DNA from: Solirubrobacterales bacterium
GTDB taxonomy: Bacteria > Actinomycetota > Thermoleophilia > Solirubrobacterales > 70-9
DNA: 64,000 nucleotides
Reading direction: 5' to 3'
Assembly: GCA_021155855.1 (NCBI GenBank)
Contig: JAJNAZ010000004.1
Span: forward strand, 44,674 to 108,673
Part shown: one piece after another, positions 21,785-29,557 of the stretch
Layout of the letters: each line of letters starts with the position of its first letter
Position numbering within the stretch: the stretch's first letter is position 1
Notes under the pieces: model-generated
Seen by the model: only the letters and a program-made list of their open reading frames with translations
Database searches by the model: none
What the model was told of the DNA's origin: nothing
Program-made: the position numbers and the translations under genes

Positions 21785-22402
21785 TCAGGGAGCGAGCCGT
21801 TCGATCCGCCAGCCGCCGCCGGTGCGGGCGTAGCGAAAGCGATCGTGCAGGCGGCCGACCTGACCCTGCCAGAACTCGATCGTGTGCGGTCGGAGCAGGT
21901 AGCCGCCCCAGTGCTCGGGCCGCGGCACCTCGCGGTCGGCGAAGCGCGCCTCGGCCTCGCGCACCCGATCGTCGAGCTGCGCGCGCGACTCCAGCGGCTG
22001 GGATTGCGGCGAGGCCCAGGCGCCGATCTGGGAGTCGCGGGAGCGGGTCGCGAAGTAGGCGTCGGACTCCGCCTCTCCGAGGCGCTCGACGGCGCCGCGG
22101 ACCCGCACCTGGCGGTCGAGCTCGCGCCAGTAGATCACCAGCGCGGCACCGGTCCCCGACTCGAGCTGGCCGCCCTTCGTCGATTCGTGGTTGGTGAAGA
22201 AGCGAAAGCCCTCGGCGTCGACGCCCTTGAGCAGGACCATACGCGCATCCGGATCGCCCGCCGGGTCGACGGTCGCCAGCGCCATCGCCTCGGGCAGCGG
22301 CGCCTCGCGCTCGGCGACGCGGAACCAGGCGTCGAACTGCGCGATCGGATCGTCATCTAGGTCCGCGCGCCGCAGCGGCGCCATGTCGGGTCGTCGCGGC
22401 AT
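21785..22402 (-). CDS. pdxH: Pyridoxamine 5'-phosphate oxidase
   Basis: A 205-aa FMN-dependent oxidase making pyridoxal 5'-phosphate. Typical motifs: PEAMALATVDPAGDPDARMVLLKG, GFRFFTNHESTKGGQL, and the C-terminal dimerisation motif (HDRFRYARTGGGWRIERLAP). Length is normal. It is divergent from tRNA-Ile and could use a different start among several ATGs (22384). Confidence 0.94.
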   Translation of the reverse strand: MPRRPDMAPLRRADLDDDPIAQFDAWFRVAEREAPLPEAMALATVDPAGDPDARMVLLKGVDAEGFRFFTNHESTKGGQLESGTGAALVIYWRELDRQVRVRGAVERLGEAESDAYFATRSRDSQIGAWASPQSQPLESRAQLDDRVREAEARFADREVPRPEHWGGYLLRPHTIEFWQGQVGRLHDRFRYARTGGGWRIERLAP

Positions 22403-22410
22403 CGCTCTTC

Positions 22411-22416
22411 TAGAAT
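22411..22416 (+). promoter_or_regulatory. Candidate -10 element for tRNA-Ile
   Basis: TAGAAT lies 11 nt before the first base of the tRNA. Confidence 0.4.
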
Positions 22417-22427
22417 GCCGTCTTTGA

Positions 22428-22501
22428 GGGCGATTAGCTCAGTTGGTTAGAGCGCGTCTCTGATAAGGACGAGGTCCCTGGTTCGAGTCCAGGATCGCCC
22501 A
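22428..22501 (+). tRNA. tRNA-Ile (anticodon GAT)
   Basis: A 74-nt cloverleaf: acceptor GGGCGAT/ATCGCCC, D arm GCTCAGTTGGTTAGAGC, anticodon stem-loop CGTCT-CTGATAA-GGACG with GAT, and T arm CCTGGTTCGAGTCCAGG. The CCA end is not encoded. No rRNA operon is adjacent, so this is an isolated isoleucine tRNA gene. Confidence 0.97.
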
Positions 22502-22662
22502 CCTCATCCTGTAGGCGGCGGGAAATGAGCTGGTTTACCAGGCCGTCCATAGCCGCTCGGTCCCGGGTTGCCCGCCCCACGGGCCCGCCCAGCGCTGGTC
22601 CGCGATCCCCTCGGGCGGCACCTCGGCGCAGGTTGGTTTGAGTGCCCCCCTGATGCGGGCTT

Positions 22663-22860
22663 ATGGCCCTCGCCGAGCAGATCTCCGGCGAGCAGCTGGA
22701 CGACCTGTTCGACGTCTGGATCTTCACGCCCGAGAAGCCGCCGGCCTCGGCGACGACGGCGGACCTGAGCCGTGCGGCGCAGCCCTCGGCGCAGGCCGGC
22801 GCCTGCGCGGATCGCTGGCTGGACGACGTCCAGCGCCGGCTGCGGATCGGCCGCTACTGA
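22663..22860 (+). pseudogene. C-terminal remnant of an M1-family metallopeptidase
   Basis: The 65-aa reading ALAEQISGEQLDDLFDVWIFTPEKP strongly resembles the last helix of secreted M1 aminopeptidases (ISGxxLDxFFxxWLFTPxKP). No HEXXH zinc motif or other part of the enzyme is present upstream; instead tRNA-Ile ends 160 bp before. The fragment is therefore a truncated relic. The remaining DNA from 22502 to 22662 shows no further coding sense. Confidence 0.6.
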
Positions 22861-22947
22861 GGTCGTCGGCGCTCACTGACGGTTGAGCGCGGCCGGAACT
22901 CCGCCCGGCGGCGCCGCCGCTTCCTGCCCTCGGGAGCCGTGCCGACC

Positions 22948-22975
22948 CCGCGCGGCGCGTGCCTTCGCCGCGCGG
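22948..22975 (-). terminator. GC-rich hairpin after the beta-propeller gene
   Basis: CCGCGCGGC (22948-22956) pairs with GCCGCGCGG (22967-22975), directly abutting the stop codon at 22976. Confidence 0.6.
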
Positions 22976-24265
22976 CTAGCGGTTCGCCCGCACGAAGCTG
23001 CGACGGACCGCGCCCGTCCTGATTCGCTGCGGGTGGTCGCCGACGTCGATCCGAGCGATCTCCTCGCGTGTGCGGTAGGAGATCACCGAGATCTGGTCGG
23101 TACCGCTCCAGGAGACGTAGCAGCGGCGACCGTCGGCGCTGGTCGTCGACCAGTAGGGCTTCTCCCCGGCCTCGATCAGCTCGTAGCGCAGGCTCTTGCG
23201 TGAGACGATCGCCGCGTAGTCGGACATCGTTCCGGCGACGCAGAGGCGATCGCCGTCGCCGCTGAGCGCGATCCCGTGGTGCGCCGAGTCGAGCAGGTAA
23301 CCCTCGCGGGGGATCTGATGCGCCTCCTCGCTGATCGGCAGGTTGGCGACCCGGGTGACGCGGTCGCGCTTCAGGTTGTACTCGACGAAGCCGTGGAAGA
23401 ACGAGACCTGAAGGTAGACCTTGCGCTCATCCGCGGCCAGCGCCATCGGCCGCACCGCCGAGCTCATCTCCGGATAGCCGGCCTCGGCGAGCTTCTCGCC
23501 CATGTCGATCCGCTCGATAATCCGGTTCGAGCTCGCGTCGACGATCTGGAACCAGCGGTCGCCCTTGGTTGCGTCGGCCGCCGGCTGGTCGGCCGCGGTG
23601 TAGACGAGCCCGATGCTGGCGTGGTAGATCCGTTCGCCGTCGGCGGAATAGGTGTTCTCGTGCGGCGAGTCGCCGGATTCGAACTTCCCGACCTCGGCCC
23701 CGGTCCGCGTGTCGAGGATGTGCACGACGTTTCCGGTCGAGGCCGAGACCGCGACGTGGCGGCCATCGGGCGAGAGCGCCATGTGATCGGAGCGCTGGCC
23801 GTCGACCACGAACCGCCAGGCGATCTCGCCGCTGCGCAGATCGAGCCCGACGACGTCGGCCAGGCTCGGCCTGGAGACGATCAGCAGCCGCCCGTCCTTG
23901 GACGTGTACATGTCGTCGACGTACTGGTCGTTGCCCTCGCCGACGAGCTCGCGGATGGCGAGGAAGTACCCCATCCGCACCGGGTCGGCGGCGATCTCGG
24001 CCAGCCGCTCCTCGATGTCCGGGATGACGTTGACCCGGGCGATCCGCCGGAACCTCCCTCGCGAGCGGATCACATCGGCGGTCCCCTCCCAGTTGTTGCC
24101 GACCAGCAGGACCTCACGCAGGTCGCGCTCGGCGCTCGGGGACTGACCGCCGGTCGAGGACTGCGCCGAAGCGAGGCCGGACCCGGCGATCGAGGCCGTG
24201 AGGGCAAAGGCGATCGCCGCGACCACCCCCCGCCCGATCGATGTTGCGCGATGGCGATGCGACAT
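22976..24265 (-). CDS. Secreted YVTN/beta-propeller repeat protein
   Basis: A 429-aa protein with a Sec signal peptide (VVAAIAFALTASIAGSGLASAQS; AxA-type site). It then has repeated beta-propeller blades, for example DHMALSPDGRHVAVSASTGNVVHIL and EKPYWSTTSADGRRCYVSWSG. It looks like a seven-bladed scaffold, outside the membrane; no catalytic residues stand out. I prefer the ATG at 24265, with GGAG upstream, over the track GTG. It is followed by a hairpin terminator and preceded by a degraded gene. Confidence 0.8.
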   Translation of the reverse strand: MSHRHRATSIGRGVVAAIAFALTASIAGSGLASAQSSTGGQSPSAERDLREVLLVGNNWEGTADVIRSRGRFRRIARVNVIPDIEERLAEIAADPVRMGYFLAIRELVGEGNDQYVDDMYTSKDGRLLIVSRPSLADVVGLDLRSGEIAWRFVVDGQRSDHMALSPDGRHVAVSASTGNVVHILDTRTGAEVGKFESGDSPHENTYSADGERIYHASIGLVYTAADQPAADATKGDRWFQIVDASSNRIIERIDMGEKLAEAGYPEMSSAVRPMALAADERKVYLQVSFFHGFVEYNLKRDRVTRVANLPISEEAHQIPREGYLLDSAHHGIALSGDGDRLCVAGTMSDYAAIVSRKSLRYELIEAGEKPYWSTTSADGRRCYVSWSGTDQISVISYRTREEIARIDVGDHPQRIRTGAVRRSFVRANR

Positions 24266-24299
24266 CCCGGCCGATTCTCCCACCCGGACGCCGGAACCG

Positions 24300-24327
24300 G
24301 CGAGCGGCGCCCGCAGGCGCCGCTCGC
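24300..24327 (-). terminator. Perfect 12-bp stem, 4-nt loop
   Basis: GCGAGCGGCGCC-CGCA-GGCGCCGCTCGC. On the minus strand it follows by 22 nt the stop of a degraded reading frame ending DEDVYVGFIR, suggesting a gene once ended here. Confidence 0.65.
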
Positions 24328-24349
24328 GTGCCCCTTGATCCGGCTCCGC

Positions 24350-24510
24350 TCAGCGAATGAAGCCGACGTAGACGTCCTCGTCGGTCGCCGGGTTGCCGGC
24401 GCTCGTCTACTTCGTCAGCGTCGCGGCGTCGGTGAGGGGCGCCGCGCGTGATCACGCCCTCGGCGAGGTCCACGGCCTTCACGTCCCCCTGGCCCTGAGG
24501 ATCACTTCTC
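24350..24510 (-). pseudogene. Decayed minus-strand gene remnant
   Basis: Two coding-like pieces in different frames, VKAVDLAEGVITRG and AGNPATDEDVYVGFIR-stop, are separated by a stop or frameshift. They sit just before a perfect terminator hairpin. The parent family is not recognisable. The rest of 24266-24650 contains only the bfn promoter region. Confidence 0.35.
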
Positions 24511-24574
24511 CCCTTTCAACCCGCGGCCCCGGCGAGAGGTTGCGGGGCCCGAAAGTGGTGCGCGAGGCCGCACC

Positions 24575-24580
24575 TATAAT
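24575..24580 (+). promoter_or_regulatory. TATAAT -10 element for the bifunctional nuclease gene
   Basis: A perfect TATAAT on the plus strand 70 bp before the ATG at 24651; no good -35 is visible. The leader would be about 64 nt. Confidence 0.45.
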
Positions 24581-24650
24581 GGCCCGGAGGGCCGCCGCGG
24601 ACGGCCCGAGCAGTCCCCCGAGGCCCCGAAGGCGAGATCCCCAGCCCACC

Positions 24651-25142
24651 ATGCAGCAGATGCAGATCTACGGCGTCAGCTTCGACATGGTCGGCAAGCA
24701 GCCGATCGTGCTGCTGAAGACCGTGGACGGCAATCGCTTCCTGCCGATCTGGATCGGCCATCCCGAGGCCGCGGCGATCCTGATGAAGTTGCAGGGCGCA
24801 CAGACGCCGCGCCCGATGACCCACGATCTGCTCAACGACCTGCTCGAGCAGCTCGAGGCGAAGTGCGAACGCGTCTCGGTGACCGAGCTTCGCGACAACA
24901 CCTTCTACGCCTCGATCACGATCTCGGTCAACGGCTCGGAGATCGAGATCGACTCCCGCCCCTCGGATGCGATCGCGCTCGCGGTCCGCTGCTCGGCGCC
25001 GATCTTCGCCGCCGAGGAGGTGATCGAGGAGTCCTCGATCGAGTTCGAGCACGAGGTCGAGGACCAGGAGGAGGTGGTCGAGAAGTTCAAGGACTTCCTC
25101 GACGAAGTCTCCCCCGAGGACTTCGCCTCCGGCTCGGACTAG
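24651..25142 (+). CDS. Bifunctional nuclease (BFN/DUF151) family protein
   Basis: A 163-aa protein. The conserved DUF151 core is visible: VLLKTVDGNRFLPIWIGHPEAAAI, RPMTHDLLNDLLEQL and IDSRPSDAIALAVR. An acidic C-terminal tail follows (EVEDQEEVVEKFKDFLDEV), which is usual for the UVR-like bacterial members. Plant relatives have DNase and RNase activity; the bacterial role is unclear. The start MQQMQIYGVS fits the family; upstream in-frame residues are low-complexity. Confidence 0.9.
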   Translation: MQQMQIYGVSFDMVGKQPIVLLKTVDGNRFLPIWIGHPEAAAILMKLQGAQTPRPMTHDLLNDLLEQLEAKCERVSVTELRDNTFYASITISVNGSEIEIDSRPSDAIALAVRCSAPIFAAEEVIEESSIEFEHEVEDQEEVVEKFKDFLDEVSPEDFASGSD

Positions 25143-25223
25143 CGCCCCGCCCGGCGAGCGAGAGCCGGCCCCTACCCAGGGATCGCTCCGCGATCGCTCG
25201 GGTTGATCCCCAATAGTCACGAC

Positions 25224-25264
25224 TGGGCCGTGACGACGCCCGTAGCGAGCGACGCCACGGCCCA
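25224..25264. terminator. Stem-loop between convergent genes
   Basis: TGGGCCGTG (25224-25232) pairs with CACGGCCCA (25256-25264) across a 23-nt loop, with three more outer positions of which two match. It lies between the ends of the nuclease gene and the ArsR-fusion gene, so it could serve both. Confidence 0.5.
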
Positions 25265-25274
25265 ATCATCGATC

Positions 25275-26108
25275 TCAGGCGGCGCGCTCGGAGGCCTGCG
25301 AGTAGCGCAGCGAGCCCGGCGTGTCGAGCAGTTCCCCCGTCTCCAGCAGGGTCTTGAGGCCGGAGAGGATCATCGGCCAGCCGCCGTAGAGCTCCGGGTT
25401 GGCGTCCTCGGCGAGCTGGTCGTGGGTCACCGTCAGCTGGCATGAATCGCCGACCGGGGTGATCTCCCAGGTGACCCTCGAGGTCCCCGCCGCCCTCACC
25501 TCGTCGCTCCACAGGGCGTTGAAGCTCTGCACGAGCCGGCGGGGCGGATCGACCTCCAGGTTCTCGCCCGTGGCGATCTCGACGACCCCGGGAACGGAGG
25601 CCTCGTAGCTCGAGCCGGGCGCCCAGTCGGAATGGGTCTCGACGCCGAAACTGTACTTTGCCCTCAGCTCGGGATCGGTGATCGCCTCCCAGAGGCGCTC
25701 CGGCGTCGTCTTGATGTAGATCTCGAACACCGCCATCGCTCCCTCGCCTTCGGGATCGGGGCTGAGTCGCAGCCGGTGTGGGACATCGAACGCTTCCATC
25801 GTTTCCTCCTCGAGTTCTCGCTTCAGCCCGCTAAGGCCAGCGGCCCAGGGCTCGGCGTATTTGCTCACCCAACGGTCGTGGACGAGCCGGATCGGGACCG
25901 GGTTCAGGAAGTGGAGCTTCTCGCGCCCACGCCGGCGCGTGACCACCAGCCCCGCCTCCTCGAGCACCCGCAAGTGCTTCATGACGCCAAAGCGCGTCAT
26001 CGGCAACCGCCGCTCGAGCGCACTCAGAGTCTGCCCGTCGCTCGCGAACAGCTCGTCGAGCAGGCTCCTGCGCGTCGGGTCGGCGAGCGCCTTGAACACC
26101 GCGTCCAT
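25275..26108 (-). CDS. ArsR-type HTH repressor fused to SRPBCC/AHSA1 domain
   Basis: A 277-aa two-domain protein. Residues 1-90 are a winged helix of ArsR type (MDAVFKALADPTRRSLLDEL, TRFGVMKHLRVLEEAGLVV). No metal-binding cysteine pair is seen, so it is not an arsenic sensor. Residues about 120-265 are an AHSA1-like START/SRPBCC fold (EIYIKTTPERLWEAITDPEL, GGWPMILSGLKTLLETGE), which binds hydrophobic ligands. Many actinobacteria encode these as adjacent genes; here they are one protein, so ligand binding could directly control DNA binding. The ATG at 26108 is chosen because the -10 lies 7 nt upstream. Confidence 0.9.
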   Translation of the reverse strand: MDAVFKALADPTRRSLLDELFASDGQTLSALERRLPMTRFGVMKHLRVLEEAGLVVTRRRGREKLHFLNPVPIRLVHDRWVSKYAEPWAAGLSGLKRELEEETMEAFDVPHRLRLSPDPEGEGAMAVFEIYIKTTPERLWEAITDPELRAKYSFGVETHSDWAPGSSYEASVPGVVEIATGENLEVDPPRRLVQSFNALWSDEVRAAGTSRVTWEITPVGDSCQLTVTHDQLAEDANPELYGGWPMILSGLKTLLETGELLDTPGSLRYSQASERAA

Positions 26109-26115
26109 GGATGGG

Positions 26116-26145
26116 AGTATAGGTGACCATATGGTCACATGTCAA
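26116..26145 (-). promoter_or_regulatory. Near-consensus promoter with palindromic operator in the spacer
   Basis: Minus strand: -35 TTGACA (26140-26145), 18-bp spacer, -10 TATACT (26116-26121), 7 bp before the ATG. The spacer contains GTGACCATATGGTCAC (26123-26138), a perfect 16-bp palindrome. Bound repressor would block RNA polymerase, so autoregulation by the ArsR-fusion protein is the natural reading, and the transcript should be leaderless. Confidence 0.85.
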
Positions 26146-26158
26146 CTCGGGCTGCGGT

Positions 26159-27100
26159 TCAGACGGGCGCGCGCCGATCCTCGCGCTCGAGGGCGAGCTC
26201 GAGCAGCCGCTCGCAGAGGCGCTCGAAGCCGAGCCCGGCGGCCTCGGCCGCCATCGGCAGCAGCGAGGTGTCGGTGAGCCCCGGGATCGCGTTCGCCTCC
26301 AGCACCTGGGGTCCGTCGTCGCCGAGGATCAGGTCGACGCGGCCGAAGCCCTCGAGGCCGAGGGCGTCCCAGGTCCGCAACGCGGCGTCGAGCACCGGGC
26401 CCTCGGCGGCTCCGAGCTCGGCCGGGCAGACGTACTCGGTGCGGCCGATCTCGTAGCGCGCCTCGTAGTTGAACCGATCCTCGTCGCGCGGGCGGGCCTC
26501 GACCGCGGGCAGCGCGATCCCGGCGAGCAGCGAGACGGCGAGCTCGCGGCCATCGACGTGGCGCTCGAGTAGCACCCGGTCGTCGTAGGAGAAGGCTGCG
26601 ACCAGGGCCTCGGGTACCTTGCCGGCGCCGGCGGCGAAGCGGACGCCGAGCGAGGAGCCGCCGGAGGCGGGCTTGACCACGAGCGGGAAGCCGAGCCTGT
26701 CCTCGATCTCGCCCAGCGCCTCGGCCGCGCCGAGCTCGCGGAAGGCCGTGGAGCTGAAGGCGACCCAGTCCGGGGTGGCGACTCCGGCGGCGAGCAGCGC
26801 GTGCTTGGCGGCGACCTTGTCCATCGAGCGCCGGCAGGCGGCGACGCCGGACCCGGTGTGCGCGATGTCCAGGATCTCGAGCAGCTCCTGGACGGTGCCG
26901 TCCTCGCCGCCGACGCCGTGCAGGGCGACGAAGGCGACCTCCGGGCGCTCGGCCTTCAGGGTCGCGACGAGCTCGGCGCCGACGTCAATGGCGAGCACGT
27001 CGTGGCCGAGCGAGGCGAGCGCGTCCGCGACCCGCGCCCCGCTGCGAAGCGACACCTGGCGCTCGAGCCCGCGGCCGCCCTTGAGCACCGCCACCCTCAT
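26159..27100 (-). CDS. ddl: D-alanine--D-alanine ligase
   Basis: A 313-aa ATP-grasp ligase joining two D-alanines for peptidoglycan. Key pieces: VAVLKGGRGLERQVSLRSG, ALHGVGGEDGTVQELLEIL, VVKPASGGSSLGV (ATP-grasp lysine), GFGRVDLIL, and EANAIPGLTDTSLLPMAA. Length is normal. The start overlaps the stop of the aminotransferase gene by 4 nt, so the two are co-translated. Selectivity for D-Ala versus D-lactate or D-Ser cannot be settled by eye. Confidence 0.94.
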   Translation of the reverse strand: MRVAVLKGGRGLERQVSLRSGARVADALASLGHDVLAIDVGAELVATLKAERPEVAFVALHGVGGEDGTVQELLEILDIAHTGSGVAACRRSMDKVAAKHALLAAGVATPDWVAFSSTAFRELGAAEALGEIEDRLGFPLVVKPASGGSSLGVRFAAGAGKVPEALVAAFSYDDRVLLERHVDGRELAVSLLAGIALPAVEARPRDEDRFNYEARYEIGRTEYVCPAELGAAEGPVLDAALRTWDALGLEGFGRVDLILGDDGPQVLEANAIPGLTDTSLLPMAAEAAGLGFERLCERLLELALEREDRRAPV

Positions 27101-28533
27101 TGCGCGTGACGTCGAAACGGCAACACGTCGCCAGGCCCGTCGGCAGCCCCGCCTTCACCCGGCCCGGCCCTTCCGGGAGGCCGAGCCGAGGAGGCGGGCG
27201 GAACGCTGGTTGTTCGGTGCTCGCCGGTGATCGTTTCAAACAGCTGGACCTGCTCGTCGATCACGCTCCCGATCCTCCGGATGCCCTCGCGGATCTCGTC
27301 CTCGCCGGAGGCCGAGAAGTTGAGCCGCATCGCGGAGCCGCCGCGGCCATCCGTGTAGGCGGCCGCCCCGGGGACGAAGGCGACGTTCTCGCGCAGCGCC
27401 TTCGCCAGCAGATCCGTCGTGTCGATGTAGCCGGGCAGCGTCGCCCAGCAGAAGAGGCCCCCATGCGGGCGCGACCAGGTCGCCTGTCGCGGGAGGAAGC
27501 GCTCGAGCGCCTCGAGCATCGCATCGCGTCGCGAACGGTAGATGCCGCGAAGATCGTCGACGTAGTTGAGCCAGTTGCCTTCGGCGAAGTACTCGCGGAC
27601 GAAGTACTGGGTCAGGGTCGAGGTGCACAGGTCGGCCGCCTGCTTGCCGAGCACGATCTTCTCCATTACCGGCGGCGGGGCGCACAGCCATCCGAGGCGG
27701 ATTCCCGGCGAGAGGATCTTCGACAGCGTCCCGAGGTAGATCACGTAGTCGCCGCCCTCGAGCTTGTAGAGGGGATCCGGCGCCTCGCCCTCGTAGCGCA
27801 GCAGGCCGTAGGGATTGTCCTCGACCACCAGCAGCTCGCGCTCACGCGCGATCTCCACCAGCCGCCGGCGCCGCTGCGCCGACATCGTCACCCCGGCGGG
27901 GTTCTGGAAGCTGGGCACCGAGTAGATGAACTTCGGCCGTCGCCCGCCGGCGGCGAGGCGGTCGAGCAGGGTCTCGAGCTCGTCGACGCGCATCCCCTCG
28001 TCGTCCAGAGGGACCTGCAGCGTCTCGGCCTCATAGGAGCAGAAGACGGGCACCGCACCGGGATAGGTCGGCGCCTCGGCGATGACGACGTCGCCGGGGT
28101 CGACGAGCGTCTTCGCAACCAGGTCGATCGCCTGCTGGCCGCCGGTGGTGACGATCACGTCGTCGGGATCGGGATCCATGCCCTCGGCCCGCATCACCTC
28201 GCGGACGCACTCCTTGGTCTCGGCGAACCCCTCGGTGGGCCCGTACTGGAGCGCTTCCGCCGAGCTCTCCTGCGCGATCCGGGTCATCTGCGCGGCGAAG
28301 CTCTCGGGCGGGAACGTAGAGGTATCGGGGAGCCCTCCGGCGAGCGAGATCACCTCCGGCCGGGCGGTGATCTCCATCAGGTCGCGCATCGCCGAGGAGC
28401 GCATCACCCGGGTGCGTTCGGCGAATAGGCCCGCATAGCGCTCGAGGTCACGTGCCCGGGTGTGGGCGCGCCGGTGCGCGGCTTCCGTCGGCGCGCCCTC
28501 GGACGGCATCCCGCGGTCGTGCGTCTCGGTCAC
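27097..28533 (-). CDS. PLP-dependent aminotransferase, class I/II (2-aminoadipate transaminase-like)
   Basis: A 478-aa fold-type I aminotransferase with an unusual low-complexity N-terminus (about 1-45) and Pro/Gly-rich C-terminus (about 435-478). The catalytic lysine is in YLGTLSKILSPGIRLGW. Other motifs: ISLAGGLPDTSTFPPESF, TTGGQQAIDL, SVPSFQNPAGVTMS, EDNPYGLLRYEG. This places it with LysN/AADAT and MocR-domain enzymes, but no GntR HTH is attached. Its overlap with ddl suggests a role in supplying or recycling amino acids for the cell wall; that is inference. Confidence 0.87.
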   Translation of the reverse strand: MTETHDRGMPSEGAPTEAAHRRAHTRARDLERYAGLFAERTRVMRSSAMRDLMEITARPEVISLAGGLPDTSTFPPESFAAQMTRIAQESSAEALQYGPTEGFAETKECVREVMRAEGMDPDPDDVIVTTGGQQAIDLVAKTLVDPGDVVIAEAPTYPGAVPVFCSYEAETLQVPLDDEGMRVDELETLLDRLAAGGRRPKFIYSVPSFQNPAGVTMSAQRRRRLVEIARERELLVVEDNPYGLLRYEGEAPDPLYKLEGGDYVIYLGTLSKILSPGIRLGWLCAPPPVMEKIVLGKQAADLCTSTLTQYFVREYFAEGNWLNYVDDLRGIYRSRRDAMLEALERFLPRQATWSRPHGGLFCWATLPGYIDTTDLLAKALRENVAFVPGAAAYTDGRGGSAMRLNFSASGEDEIREGIRRIGSVIDEQVQLFETITGEHRTTSVPPASSARPPGRAGPGEGGAADGPGDVLPFRRHAQ

Positions 28534-28577
28534 GGCCTCAGTCTGTCGTAACTCCCGCCGTGTGGCACCGCGGCCGC

Positions 28578-29099
28578 TCAGCTGTCGAACCCGAGCCCGA
28601 GCCGGTCGAGGGCGCGCAACCAGAGCCCGCGGCGGCCGCGGTGCGATCGGCGGCGGCGAGCCCCCGGCGGGTGAGCTCGATCGCCGCCCAGCGAAGCGGC
28701 TCGGGCGGAAACGGAACCGGGCGCGACCGGATCGCGCGCAGCCGGGTCGCGTCGGTCTGGCGACCGGCGATCAGGTCGAGGGCCACCGGTAGAAGGCCCG
28801 GCTGAGAAGAAAAGGCCCCCGTTTCGCCCGCTCGCGGCGTTGGCGATTCGATCGCCTTCGAGCACGAGCACCTCGCGGTCCCGCTCGTCCTGCTTCGCCA
28901 GCAGCGCCGCCCACAGTCCGCTGAGCCCGCCGCCGATGATTGCCAGCTCGCAGGCGGCCTCGCCCTCCAGCGGCGCCCGGGCGACGTTGTCGAGCCTGTA
29001 CGGGACGCTCGCCGCATCGGCGTAGGAGCGGCGTTGATCCGCGGTCGGCGGCCCCTCCCACCACGGTCCGTGTCCCGCCCCTTCGCCATCGAGCCGCAA
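28578..29099 (-). pseudogene. Internally deleted FAD-dependent oxidoreductase (DAO family)
   Basis: Frame 1 gives MRLDGEGAGHGPWWEGPPTA and then a Rossmann FAD motif, LAIIGGGLSGLWAALLAKQ, up to GRNGGLFFS. After that the sense moves to another frame (LDLIAGRQTDATRLRAIRSR ... LRWAAIELTRRG). It returns to the first frame at RGLWLRALDRLGLGF. The C-terminal parts are recognisable DAO-family ends, but the central roughly 280 residues are missing. So this is a deletion derivative with frameshifts. The rest of 28534-29125 holds no other gene. Confidence 0.75.
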
Positions 29100-29110
29100 G
29101 ATGGATCCTC

Positions 29111-29116
29111 TAGCCT
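29111..29116 (+). promoter_or_regulatory. Candidate -10 element for the 29126 gene
   Basis: TAGCCT lies 9 nt before the ATG at 29126, a near-leaderless position. Confidence 0.3.
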
Positions 29117-29125
29117 GCCCGCGCG

Positions 29126-29557
29126 ATGGACTTCTTCCTCGCAGCCTGCCAGGGCGCGGGCCTGGCGCTGGCGGCGGGCGCCCTCGGCGGCGCCCCCGGT
29201 CGGCGCGAGCGGATCGGAGCCATGCTGCTCGTGATCGCGATCGTCGTCGGCGCGATCATGTTCGGCGTCTCGCTCGAGGAGGAGGGCCATGCCGCCTGGC
29301 CGGGATGGCCGGTCGGCGCGGCCCTGGCGGCGTTCTCGTTTGTCGTCATCCGCGACCTCGCCGAGGGAGCGGCGAGGCGGGCGGAGGGCGGCGGTTTCAT
29401 CTCGGTGCTGATCGTGTTCGCGGCCTTGGCGGTCGCCGCGCTCTCGGTGCTCTTGAAGCCGCTCGGCCTGGTGGCCCTCGCCGGCGTGATCTGGCTCTAC
29501 GCCGGTCAGCGCCGGCGCGCGGCGCGCAAGTACGAGGGCCTCAGGACGCTGCGGTGA
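29126..29557 (+). CDS. Small integral membrane protein, four predicted helices
   Basis: A 143-aa protein with helices around FLAACQGAGLALAAGALGG, IGAMLLVIAIVVGAIMFGV, WPGWPVGAALAAFSFVVI, VLIVFAALAVAALSVLL and a last short one. It ends in a basic tail (GQRRRAARKYEGLRTLR). The pattern is reminiscent of small DUF4126-type proteins, but I cannot confirm it. The stop overlaps the phosphodiesterase GTG by 4 nt, making it the first gene of a four-gene envelope operon. Confidence 0.7.
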   Translation: MDFFLAACQGAGLALAAGALGGAPGRRERIGAMLLVIAIVVGAIMFGVSLEEEGHAAWPGWPVGAALAAFSFVVIRDLAEGAARRAEGGGFISVLIVFAALAVAALSVLLKPLGLVALAGVIWLYAGQRRRAARKYEGLRTLR

